Assembly (NCBI GenBank): GCA_032718475.1
Contig: JAUCBJ010003505.1
Location: forward strand, 1-62,703
Direction: 5' to 3'
DNA length: 62,703 nt
Origin: Nemertoderma westbladi
Lineage: Eukaryota; Xenacoelomorpha; Nemertodermatida; Nemertodermatidae
Below the pieces are notes generated by a model that searched no databases, was not told the DNA's origin, and saw only the letters and a program-made list of their open reading frames with translations. Every line of letters starts with the position of its first letter. The stretch's first letter is position 1. Position numbers and translations under genes: made by a program. Positions 1 to 10,100 of the stretch are shown here, piece after piece.

Positions 1-215
1 AGAGGTAGAGAGTTAGTAGAGGTAGAGAATTAGTAGAGTTAGAGAGTTAGTAGAGAGAGTTAGTAGAGTTAGTAGAGGTAGAGAGTTAGTAGAGTTAGAG
101 AGTTAGTAGAGTTAGAGAGTTAGTAGAGTTAGAGAGTTAGTAGAGGTAGAGAGTTAGTAGAGTTAGAGAGTTAGTAGAGCTAGTGGAGTTAGTAGAGTTA
201 GCAGTAAGAGAGTAG
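1..215. repeat. Degenerate purine-rich satellite (AGAGTTAGTAG family)
   Basis: The window opens inside a tandem array of short units of the type AGAGTTAGTAGAG, alternating with AGAGGTAGAG variants. It decays into the flanking sequence near position 215. The left end lies outside the window. The reverse strand is open for about 64 codons, but that frame is only translated repeat (Leu/Thr/Asn/Ser) and is not a gene. Confidence 0.85.
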
Positions 216-299
216 AGAGCACAATATACCGTAGAAGTAGTAGCTAGAAAGGTAGATAGGATAATAGCACAGAATAGGGGCAAATAGAGATAAAAAAAA

Positions 300-590
300 A
301 TCAAAAATAAAACTAAGAATATCAGGACCACCCCCGAACTACAGAAGAGCCTTCAAGGTGGCCTTCGGAGGTCTGGTAGACCACCCGGAGCTGAAGGACG
401 AGTCGGTGTAATACAACAGCCGGCATCTAGTAGACAGGGAGGTGGATACACATATCAGAGGTGGGAGAAGTTGGAAGCGGAGAGACTTGAGGAGAAGCGA
501 CTGAGAATGGAAGAAGTCGCTAGACGAGAAAAGCAGGGAGAGACTGAAGCGGGTGAGACCGGGAGTGACGAGTCATATCACCTCCGAGCG
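300..590 (+). other. Unidentified open frame without an obvious start
   Basis: One plus-strand frame stays open for about 95 codons with no ATG near its 5' end. It runs into a poly-G tract at about 591-607. The translation is charged and helix-prone, with a segment reading QRWEKLEAERLEEKRLRMEE near positions 445-505. GC content is above the flanking DNA. It could be an exon of a coiled-coil protein, or a remnant of a transposon gag-like or coat protein. I do not recognise the family and see no clear splice sites. Confidence 0.25.
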
Positions 591-607
591 GGGGGGGGGG
601 GGGGGTT

Positions 608-1625
608 CGGCCATGAGTAAGTAATTTAAGTTATCGGTGAAATAAAAACACCTAAGGCAACCCGATTGGTAGGCCCTTATTGCTCTGTTTTGCATCACTA
701 TAGCATAGCTAGGCATACGCCGGTATTAGCTCGAAATCGGTAGTTATAGCTCAGTATGACATGCCATGCCATTTTGTATAACTCAGTACGACGTACCTGT
801 TTCTTGGATCTCTAGTGTGCGGCAGGCCTAAGGCACATACGGCAGGTAAATACGTCAGTCAATTTCACAGTCAATCCCAAAAGTTCCATAGGAAACAAAA
901 TAATAATGAAACAAATGTATTGAGGCCCATCCTCCCTCATGGACTGGATACCCCACCCCAGTCAGACAGACAGACAGACAGTAAAGAAGCATAAAGAAAG
1001 GATTCACGATAAGCCATGAGGGAGACATTGTGATTTTCTTCTCGTTGTCTAGACTGAAAGATGGATGACCTCTGGAATACTTAAATTATATTTGGGAGAG
1101 ATATTTTAAATTTAGGAAGCACCATGTTTTATCTGAATATAATAGAAATAATAATTTCTGCAAGTCTAGATAGAAACTTTGTCCAACCGGGAAATTAAAA
1201 AAATTTAATCTGAATATTTGTACAATAAAATGAGTGAGAATAAAGATAATCCTATGTCTATGGTATACTCAGAAATATTTAGGTTATAAAAACTGTAAAT
1301 CTAAATCAAATATTGTTCTGAAAGATAATGGAGAGCTGGTTAAAGATCCTACACTAGTTAGTAATTTATTTAATAATTATTTTACTAAGTTGCTTCTAAT
1401 TTAGTTAAGAAGTTATTTTTATCAAGTCATAAATATAGTATAGGGTCCGAAACTGTAATCAAATGGTACGGAATGATATTAATTAAATAACTGAATTATG
1501 TGGATTACAGTGGATTAAATAGAAAGGCGAGTGTCAGGGGAGAGCGTGCGTGTTAATCTGCAAAGCGTGTCAATAGCTTACAACTATATGGCAAATCAAA
1601 AGCAAAGACGCATCAACCTACCTTG
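608..1625. other. Non-coding AT-rich stretch
   Basis: I see no gene here. A short (CAGA)n run lies at about 963-982, and TAGGCCT-type hexamers occur as they do throughout the window. Upstream exons of the syntaxin gene were looked for here and not found. Confidence 0.6.
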
Positions 1626-1629
1626 TGTA

Positions 1630-1695
1630 GTGATCAGCATAACTGAACGGTTGGCGCGGGTTCGATACCCGCTAGTGGCGAATTTGTTGTGCTTT
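1630..1695 (+). repeat. tRNA-like SINE fragment (B box)
   Basis: A match to the RNA polymerase III B box, GGTTCGATACCC, lies at 1659-1670 inside a small stem-forming context (GCGGG...CCCGC). No complete cloverleaf can be drawn, so this is read as a SINE head or tRNA pseudogene. Confidence 0.4.
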
Positions 1696-1777
1696 GTGGA
1701 TTTTTTGTGCTCCATTTGTTGTAGAATTTAAATTACTTAATAAATATACTATCTTTTCTTTTCTTTTGGTATTAAAA

Positions 1778-2640
1778 CATATACTACTACTAGGATCGGC
1801 TCGGCATGCTGCATTGCAACTGCATTATATGTATATTACATAATATGTATTATTATAGGACATTTGCTAGATCATCCGCATCTTCAAGGCCAGTGTCCTT
1901 TAAGATGCGTCTCAAGAAAGTCATGGGCTGTCCACCATGCTTATTCACTGCATGAGGCCGCCTAAGCACAAGATTATGCACTGGCTGGTCTTCACGGCGA
2001 AAGCAATGTCCTGCAAAGCGGAGGCGGCTTTGTTATAGTGTCAAGCTTGGGGGAACCAATGAGACACCTCCAATGTTATATAGTGTCTGGTTGGCGATGT
2101 GTGCATTGTACTTGACACAATGAACCCGCCGTAGCATTCTTGTGAATGTTCCATCCAGAGATTTGGTGTCCTCAGCAGTTAGAACCAAGCATGAACTCCC
2201 ATAGTACTGGAACTACTGCTGTTCTAATAATCGGACCTTAAGATTCCGATGAATTCTATGTGACTTCAAAATCCTCGAAAGCCCATTCAAGTCTGCCCCC
2301 GCCTTTCCCTTCCATATTCGACGAAGGTCCGCACCTGACTTCCGCATCCATGATCCCAGATAACAGAATTCATCCACATGCTCAAGCATACCATCCTTTG
2401 AGCTTATGCTCATCGGTCAGAGACTTGCTGAGGATTTTCAAAGTTAACTGTCAAAATTTTGGTCTTTTTGGAGATAATAAAAAGACCAACACTAGAAGCA
2501 GCCTTTTCTAGTGAGCTGAGGAGCCTTTGGGCTAGTGATTCTGAGAATACTAAGTCATCATCAAAGTCTAGATCACAGATCTAGATCAGTCTAGGATTTC
2601 CCCGATTTCTGGAGCCAGTTCATTACCATCACCCCATCAT
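1778..2640 (-). mobile_element. 3' fragment of an RTE-like non-LTR retrotransposon (decayed)
   Basis: Read on the minus strand this is the C-terminal part of a LINE reverse transcriptase and its 3' UTR. Recognisable stretches are VDEFCYLGSW, DTKSLDGTFTRMLRRVH and RLRFAGHC, typical of the region after the RT palm in RTE-type and related LINEs. The frame is broken by stops and shifts. The copy at 48940-49990 is the same family, including the 3' UTR segment with ATAATGCAG...GCAGCATG. Its 3' end is near plus coordinate 1778. Catalytic RT motifs are absent here. Exact clade assignment is an inference. Confidence 0.8.
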
Positions 2641-3062
2641 CATTATGATGATCTAAGGACATGCGTAGAACATATTCAACCACAATTATGAACACGAATG
2701 GCGCAAGTGTGCCAAAAAACATATAAACAGTACTACAACAGTAAGTACTTATATATTGCAATTACGTTTTATGAATTGTACTGTACTACATAATTCACTC
2801 TTTATCGGAGTATTGTCACCCTCTCGGTAAAGTTGGACGTAGAATAATTGCATTTTATATTGATTTTTAGTTAGCGTAGTGTAATTGTGTAATATTGTAT
2901 TTGTAACCCAGTAATAGAAAAGACCCCTGACCCTGAGATATAAAGTAACATATTGAATTTTGATTGATTCGAAAGTCTCCCACCCCATTATATCTGTATA
3001 AATCAGTGTTTTTCTTCATCAGTAACTTTATTGGCGGTTTTGTTTACTTGTTTCTTCTCCAG

Positions 3063-4657
3063 GAGAGTTCCGTTGTGCAACGGGTTCGGGCCGCTAGTCA
3101 ATCCAGCCAATCGAAAGAGCCGAGAACCGGTGGAGTCTCCTACGAATTAGTTCAGTTGGAACAGAAGGACGATAGTGAAACAGATACTGCAGATATGCAG
3201 GTTGGTGTCTCTCTAACTGCGAACAGCTTTGTGTCTAACTAAGTTGGAGAAGATACCGTACACAACCTATCCAGGGCGCTGTAGGCCCAATGCTATTCAT
3301 GGTCAACTATTTTCGTGTTTATCTCGGTTATTATGTTATATATCTCTGTTATTATGGTTTTGTGCTTTTAGCAAGTTCTGGCAGATGAAGAATTACAATT
3401 GCAACAATTACACGAAAGAGAGGGTCAGTTACGCCAGTTGGAGTCCGACATTGTGGATTGCAACCAGATATTCAAAGATATCGCCACTATGGTGCACGAG
3501 CAGGGTTAGTGTCATCGTTGTTCACTTAATGAGTTCCACTTAGAAATAAAAAAAACATATATTTTCTATGGAGCCCCTTTATAAGACCTTTTAGGGGCTC
3601 CATTATATATGAACGAATGTATGAACTTCCCCGCTAATATGTCTATGATACGCAAGCTTTGCTTAACTTCTTAGTAATATCTATTTAGATGACACTTTAA
3701 TGACAATTAAATAACTGCTGAGAATGGTCACCCTGTTTCTATGGAAACGGTTAACGTTGAAACATTCTCTGGAATCATTGTACTAACCAAGTTTTATTTT
3801 GGGAATTCAGTGGTAAGGGCTCAGCTGTAGTGTGATGCTAGATCTCATACTGGGCTATGCCATGCCGTGGCAATGTAGGTTTTACAGGGCACTAAGTCTG
3901 AAACTTAGCCACAACAAGGCTATGATCGCAGCATTGTACGGATCTCCTGCATCTCTTACGAAACAGAACGTGGTCTGCCTGGGTCCAATTGGAGTCGTCA
4001 GCTTTCCAGTTCGCTTCTTGAACTGGATCCCAGCCGAGACATCACAATCCATATCCAGAGATGGAATCGTGGAGATGGACAGAATTTCGGTTGACACTAT
4101 CGCTGTAGACCCATGAGGATCGAAGGAGACAAACATCACTAAAGTCACCCAAGAAAGATAAAACTCATCCACTCCATCAATAGCCGCTTGTAGTTTGTTG
4201 TAGAAATTTTCCACCTCCTCTACAGGGGCAACACTAGTTGGAGAGTAGCACACAATCAGAACCACCTTAGGAAACTTCTTAGCCAGTCTTCCAGAACATG
4301 AGAAGTGGCAACGGATGATGCGGTTGTTATGTTGCTAGGGATATTATAAACTAAAACGTTTAGTTAAACATTGAAAACACCACCTTGACATCATATTCTA
4401 TAAATAACAACGCAACATCATTCCGGAATTCAGACATGTTATTCGCATTTAATATTATGATTGCAGGTGATATGGTTGACTCTATTGAAGGGAACGTTGA
4501 GACAGCGGCTGTGCGAGTGGAGGAAGGTAACAAACAACTTCGAAGTGCTCGGAAGTACCAAGTCAAGAGTCGCAAAAAGCTGTGTATACTAATAGTGGTA
4601 CTCGTTATCATTGTGGGCGTCCTCGCCATTATAATTTGGCAGGCTACTTCTGGTTAG
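3063..4657 (+). CDS. Syntaxin-7/12-like Qa-SNARE, last three coding exons (5' part outside window)
   Basis: Membrane-anchored Qa-SNARE expected to drive fusion of endosomes and lysosomes. Coding exons are 3063-3200, 3372-3504 and 4467-4657, joined by GT/AG introns in phases 0 and 1. The first exon encodes a Ser/Gln/Glu-rich linker between the N-terminal Habc bundle and the SNARE motif. The next two carry the SNARE motif (ELQLQQLHEREGQLRQLESD, then DMVDSIEGNVETA) with the central Gln of the zero layer in the CNQIFKD stretch. A basic KSRKK then leads into a C-terminal transmembrane helix (LCILIVVLVIIVGVLAIIIW) and ends four residues later. The start codon and Habc domain are missing and probably lie left of the window. 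The intron before the last exon holds an antisense LINE fragment. The match to the syntaxin 7/12 group is strong; the exact paralogue is inferred. Confidence 0.92.
3835..4290 (-). mobile_element. LINE endonuclease (APE-type) fragment in a syntaxin intron
   Basis: On the minus strand, a frame starting near 4265 reads VLIVCYSPTSVAPVEEVENF. This matches the segment of LINE apurinic-like endonucleases that precedes the GDFN motif. A shifted frame continues toward 3880. It is broken and has no RT. It sits antisense in the intron between syntaxin exons 3372-3504 and 4467-4657. It may belong to the same LINE family as the fragment at 1778-2640. Confidence 0.6.
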
Positions 4658-4846
4658 ATCGCCATCCCTAAACGTGGTGTATCAGCTTCATTCGCTAGAT
4701 GACTTCTTCGTAACCACAACAACAATAAACAGAGGTCGGTTGCCATTAAACCTTAATGACATTCCTGCACTACATCATTTGAATGACTCCCTCCCTACAA
4801 CTAATTACTCTGGGGCCGTAAGAAAGTCTAATTAATTAGTTTGTAG

Positions 4847-4963
4847 AATAAAGAAACATTTTGCTAATTATTCAAATTAGCCCATTTCTAGATATATAAT
4901 TTTTCTAATGTTTAATTATTTAATTATTGTATTTAATTTTTGCTTTTGTTATCTGCCAATAAA
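4847..4963 (+). terminator. Candidate poly(A) signals of the syntaxin gene
   Basis: AATAAA occurs at 4847-4852 and again at 4958-4963, about 190 and 300 bases after the syntaxin stop codon. A T-rich stretch follows each. Either could serve as the cleavage signal. Confidence 0.5.
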
Positions 4964-5643
4964 ACATTCATTATAATGTTTTTTGGCCGTAGATTTTGGA
5001 TTAATTAGTACATTTTTATTATACATATTTACATTCATATTCATTTCTATTCATATAATATAATATTGCTGGTGAGTCTCGATTTTCTTTGTGAGATGAA
5101 TGTCATTTAGTGTTTTTTTTTTTTCAAAAACAATTTCCTATAAGCGTTTGAAACACATTATACAACCACTAATTCAGTGCAGTGCTTATTCTAGTACGTA
5201 TATATCTTTATTAAAGCAGTCTTAATCAAAAACAAACATTTCCGTGTGTGGAAAAACTGGACTGAGGTTTCTGTGCTCGTGTTCCCAGCGTTCTACTATG
5301 TGATGGTCATTGGCTACGGAATTAGGTTTAGGTTATCGTCAATTAGTCGTCTTTGTGTGCGATAAATATCACGCATTGTTATAGTATCTCATTGTATTAC
5401 AAATTACATTTTTATATTAACGACGCGTTGTTGTGTACTGCGTTATAACTTTAGAGGACAAAGTATCACTTTATAACTTTACATTTATATTTACTAAGTA
5501 ATGTAGTTTTCACAGCTTTCGACAAGCAACTTTACAAAGAAACTCAACCTGAAACTTTAAATATCTTGAATGGTTATCAAACAAATCCTTTTTATTGTTA
5601 TTTATTAATAAATTTAATTACTTGAACACCAACTAGCATATTG
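4964..5643. other. AT-rich intergenic stretch
   Basis: No coding potential is seen. A short segment at about 5400-5480 containing ACTTTAGAGGACA also occurs near 17970, which suggests a dispersed repeat. Confidence 0.5.
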
Positions 5644-6080
5644 TACTGGTACTGGTACTGGTACTGGTACTGGTACTGGTACTGGTACTGGTACTGGTAC
5701 TGGTACTGGTACTGGTACTGGTACTGGTACTGGTACTGGTACTGGTACTGGTACTGGTACTGGTACTGGTACTGGTACTGGTACTGGTACTGGTACTGGT
5801 ACTGGTACTGGTACTGGTACTGGTACTGGTACTGGTACTGGTACTGGTACTGGTACTGGTACTGGTACTGGTACTGGTACTGGTACTGGTACTGGTACTG
5901 GTACTGGTACTGGTACTGGTACTGGTACTGGTACTGGTACTGGTACTGGTACTGGTACTGGTACTGGTACTGGTACTGGTACTGGTACTGGTACTGGTAC
6001 TGGTACTGGTACTGGTACTGGTACTGGTACTGGTACTGGTACTGGTACTGGTACTGGTACTGGTACTGGTACTGGTACTG
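5644..6080 (+). repeat. Perfect (TACTGG)n hexanucleotide array, about 73 copies
   Basis: This is 437 bp of uninterrupted TACTGG with no substitution that I can see. It ends exactly where the retrotransposon 5' region begins (ACTTACACG...). Five more copies of the same hexamer, on the same strand, follow the element's A-run at 11667-11696. Translated, the array gives a meaningless Tyr-Trp repeat. Confidence 0.97.
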
Positions 6081-6220
6081 ACTTACACGAAGTACTTACT
6101 ATGTAGTGCTAAATACTTACACCAATTAATTGGATATCTGCAGTACTACAGTACTGCTGACAGCATACATCTTGGTGAGTACACTGTACAGCCTATAGCC
6201 TACCTAACTTTTACTGCAGT

Positions 6221-7126
6221 ATGCCTAATAATGGCGGTTCAGTGGTGGTTTGTTGTGGATGTAATGCCAGATCCGGACGTTGTGTGAAATGTAAGTGCGT
6301 CGGATATGGACGACACTGTACCAATTGTGGACCTATAAAAAGTGGGAATTGCAATAATACGGGAACTCAGTTCTCGACGCTCCGAGGATCGTCACAACCA
6401 CTTCCTGACCCAAATCCGGCTCCAGCCGCGGTATCCCTATCCTCATCTCAACCAACAGCAGACACTGATACCCAAGGCCTACCCTCAGATTTGGATGAGA
6501 CTTTACAGGATCTGGATGGGACCCTAGTCCCAGAAGATGGAGACTCGCTTCCTGCGGCCAGTTGGCCCCAGCTGGTGGTCCCAACCCCGGCAGCAGACGC
6601 CACCACTTCTGGGGCATCTGTCGCGGGCGCCGGTCCGCCCGGAGCGCCTGTCGTGGGCGCCGGTTCACCCGGAGCGCCTGTCGTGGGCGCCGGTTCGCCC
6701 GGAGCGCCTGCCGTAGGCGCCGGTTCGCCCGGAGCGCCTGTCGTTGGCGCCGGTCCGCCCGGAGCGCCTGTCGTTGGCGCCGGTTCGCCCGGAGCGCCTG
6801 CCGTTGGCGTCAGTTCGCCCGGAGCGCCTGTCGTTGGCGCCGGTTCGCCCGGAGCGCCTGTCGTTGGCGCCGGTTCGCGCGGAGCGCCTGTCGTTGGCGC
6901 CGGTTCGCCCGGAGCGCCTGCCGTTGGCGCCGGTTCGCCCAGAGCGCCAGTCGTTGGCGCCGGTTCGCCCGGAGCGCCTGTCGTCGGCGCCGGTTCGCCC
7001 GGCTGCCCGGAGCGCCTGTCGTCGGCGTTGGTTCGCCCAGAGCGCCCGTCGAACTGCCTGGTACTGAACTACCCAGTTTTCATCCCGCTAGCCTGGAGTT
7101 TAACTGGAATGGGATCCCTGGGGTAA
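6221..7126 (+). CDS. N-terminal Cys-rich and minisatellite-encoded part of the retrotransposon ORF
   Basis: The frame opens at an ATG at 6221, about 140 bases into the element. Residues 11-33 are Cys-rich (CCGCNARSGRCVKCKC, then GRHCTNC), a probable zinc-binding knuckle for nucleic acid. This resembles the N-terminus I know from related cnidarian and other invertebrate retroelement proteins. A Pro/Ser/Asp-rich linker follows, then tandem ten-residue units of the GAGSPGAPVV type from about residue 132. Near 7003-7010 an extra 8 bp (CTGCCCGG) shifts the frame. The last 40 or so codons to 7126 are therefore out of register, and the true continuation lies in the RT frame. This copy is probably inactivated by that insertion, unless a ribosomal frameshift or an assembly error explains it. 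Confidence 0.75.
   Translation: MPNNGGSVVVCCGCNARSGRCVKCKCVGYGRHCTNCGPIKSGNCNNTGTQFSTLRGSSQPLPDPNPAPAAVSLSSSQPTADTDTQGLPSDLDETLQDLDGTLVPEDGDSLPAASWPQLVVPTPAADATTSGASVAGAGPPGAPVVGAGSPGAPVVGAGSPGAPAVGAGSPGAPVVGAGPPGAPVVGAGSPGAPAVGVSSPGAPVVGAGSPGAPVVGAGSRGAPVVGAGSPGAPAVGAGSPRAPVVGAGSPGAPVVGAGSPGCPERLSSALVRPERPSNCLVLNYPVFIPLAWSLTGMGSLG
6614..7040 (+). repeat. 30-bp in-frame minisatellite (GAGSPGAPVV units)
   Basis: About 14 copies of a GC-rich 30-bp unit built on GGCGCCGGTTCGCCCGGAGC. Units differ mainly by single substitutions (GTT or GTC, CCC or CGC, GCC or GTC) and keep their length at 30 bp, except for one 38-bp unit near 6987-7024. That single 8-bp excess breaks the reading frame. All three plus frames of the array are open, so its reading frame cannot be judged from the repeat alone. 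Confidence 0.92.
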
Positions 7127-10100
7127 CATTTGAACGTCGCCTACAAACTGCATACGACGAAGTGGTTCACTGGGGAGCCAACTTGTTTGAGGTTCCTCGT
7201 ACTCAAGTCGGTCGTCAATACATATGTATGATAACAAAACTCCTGAAAGCGTTTGGCGAAAAGTCCAACATGGAAGGTGTGGCTTTGTTAGCCGTTATGG
7301 TGGCCCCGAAACTTCTGTTGCAGGCCGCCGTCAAACCTTCAGAAGGCTATGGGGCTTCTGCCAGTATTAGCCAAACCCTTAGGAGGAGACTTGAACTATG
7401 GGAAACCGGCGACATTTCAGCTCTAGTTGAGGAAGGGAGAGCGATCCAGGTCCGAAGAACTAAACCCGTTCCTCGAACTGATGCTGATAAACCACGCCGA
7501 GATTTTGTGTCCAGGATGAATACCGGCAGAATTGCTGCGGCTATGGACGTTTTAACTAATGGTAAAGGCGGTTCGCCTATGGGATTAAATGAAATGGTCG
7601 GGGATAAAACCGTCAAAGAGATATTACGGGAGAAACATCCTCCTGCAGGTCCAGTCGATCCTTCACTAATCGAAGACACATGGGCGGAATCCCTAATCTT
7701 CCACCCTGTAGTCTTTGAAGGGATAAAGGGCGAGGCCATCCTTTCTGCGGCGCTACATACCCATGGATCACCCGGGCCTTCGGGCCTGGATGCCGATGGT
7801 TGGCGGCGGATACTGACAGCCTTCGGCAACACATCAAACGATTTAAGAAACGCCGTGGCGGTAGTGGCGAGGAGACTCGCTACCGAGTATATCGATCCCC
7901 GGAGTGCGATCGCGTTTAACGCGTGCAGACTCGTACCGATCGATAAATCACCTGGTGTTCGGCCCATCGGCGTGGGTGAAGTGCTCCGGCGAATAATAGG
8001 TAAAGCGATAATGAGTTATGCTAAGGTTGACCTCGAGAGGATAGCCGGTAATACTCAGTTATGTGTGGGACAGATGGGAGGTACCGAACACGCTATACAC
8101 TCCTTACGGGAGAAATATGAATCCCCGGAATGTGAAGGAATACTACTGATGGACGCCTCAAACGCATTTAACGCCCTAAATAGAAAGTTAACCCTGCTAA
8201 ACGCGCACCACATATGTCCCATACTATCCGTGATCCTTACAAATACATACCGGGAACCAACCCCGTTATTTGTCGACAACGAGGTTATGTGGTCCAAGGA
8301 GGGCTCCACACAAGGGGATCCTATCGGTCTGGCGATGTATGGAGTGGGAACCCTACCAATGATAAGGAAGCTGGGACTTCTGGCGATTGAACCAGATCCT
8401 ACAAGTGGTACGGCTCTTCCCGACGGGTCTGTGGTGGGTCTGTCTCCTCCCGACGGGTCTGTGGTGGGTCCGTCTCCTCCCGACGGGTCTGTGGTGGGTC
8501 TGTCTCCCCCCGACGGGTCTGTGGTGGGTCTGTCTCCTCCCGACGAGTCTCTGGTGGGTCTGTCTCCCCCCGACGGGTCTTTGGCGGGTCTGTCTCCTCC
8601 CGACGGGTCTGTGGTAGGTCTGTCTCCTCCCGACGGGTCTGTGGTGGGTCAGTCTCCTCCCGACGGGTCCGTGGTGGGTCTGTCTCCTCCCGACGGGTCT
8701 GTGGTGGGTCTGTCTCCTCCCGACGGGTCTAAGGTGGCTGACGAGTCTGTGTTAGGTCTGTCCCGTCCTGACGGGTCTATGGAGGGTCTGTCTCCTCCTC
8801 CCGACGGGTCTGTGGTGGGTCCGTCTCCTCCTCCACCCGACGGGTCTGTGGTGGGTCTGTCTCCACCCGACGGGTCTAAGGTGGCCGAGGGGTCTGGTTT
8901 AGGTCTGTCCCCTCCTGACGGGTCTAAGGTGGGTCTGTCTCCTCCTCCCGACGGGTCTGTGGTGGGTCCGTCTCCTCCTCCACCCGACGGGTCTGTGGTG
9001 GGTCTGTCTCCTCCTCCCGACGGGTTTGTGGCGGGTCCGTCTCCTCCTCCCGACGGGTCTGTGGTGGGTCAGTCTCCTCCTCCACCCGACGGGTCTGTGG
9101 TGGGTCAGTCTCCTCCTCCTCCCGACGGGTCTGTGGTGGGTCTGTCTCCTCCTCCACCCGACGGGTCTGTGGTGGGTCTGTCTCCTCCTCCAGCCGACGG
9201 GTCTGTGGTGGGTCTGGCTCCTCCTCCAGCCGACGGGTCCGTGGTGGGTCTGTCCCTACCTCCAGCCGACGGGCCTGTGGTGGGTCTGTCCCTTCCTCCA
9301 GCCGGCGGGTCTGTGATGGGTCTGTCTCATCCCCCAGCCGACGGGTCCGTGGGGGGTCTGTCCCTTCGTCCGGCCGACGGGCCTGTGGCGGGTCTGTCTC
9401 CTCCTTCAGCCGACGGGTCCGTGGTGGGTCTGTCCCTTCCTCCAGCCGACGGGTCTGTGGTGGGTCTGTCTCCTCCTCCAGCCGACGGGTCCGTGGTGGG
9501 TCTGTCCCTTCCTCCTGCCGACGGGTCTGTGGTGGGTCTGTCTCCTCCTCCACCCGACGGGTCTGTGGTGGGTCTGTCTCCTCCTCCAGCCGACGGGTCT
9601 GTGGTGGGTCTGTCTCCCCCTCCAGCCGACGGGTCCGTGGTGGGTCTGTCCCTTCCTCCAGCCGACGGGTCTGTGGTGGGTCTGTCTCCTCCTCAAGCTG
9701 ACGGGTCTGTGGCGGGTCCGTCTCCTCCTTCAGCCGACGGGCCTGCCAACCACCCTAGCGAGCCTTCAATCACACAAAAATGGTTTGCAGATGATGGAAA
9801 TGTAGCGGGTCGCCTCCGCCGTTTAAGAGCCTACTGGGAGAAGGTAAATATGATTGGCCCAGGGTATGGGTATTTCCCCAATGCCAAAAAGTCTGTCCTT
9901 ATAGTTAAAGACGAACATCGGGCCATAGCTGAGGATATATTCGCTGGGACTGGGGTCCAACTAACCGATGGCTACAGGGTATTGGGTTCGGTGATAGGTT
10001 CTCCCCGGGCATGCGAAACGTTCCTCACAGAACGCGTTGAACAACTCATAGACCAGCTGACCAGGTTGAAGGAGTTTGCTGTTACGGCCCCACACCCCGC

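Noticed and set aside
3229-3543. 104-codon frame overlapping syntaxin exons
   Set aside because: It reads across an intron and through the 3372-3504 exon in the wrong frame; the SNARE motif is in the spliced frame.
5641-6081. 146-codon Tyr-Trp frame
   Set aside because: Pure translation of (TACTGG)n.
8924-9696. Minus-strand frames of 96-209 codons inside the retrotransposon
   Set aside because: They are mirror translations of the GC-rich, stop-poor repeat in the RT gene. Plus-strand RT motifs on both sides show which strand is real.
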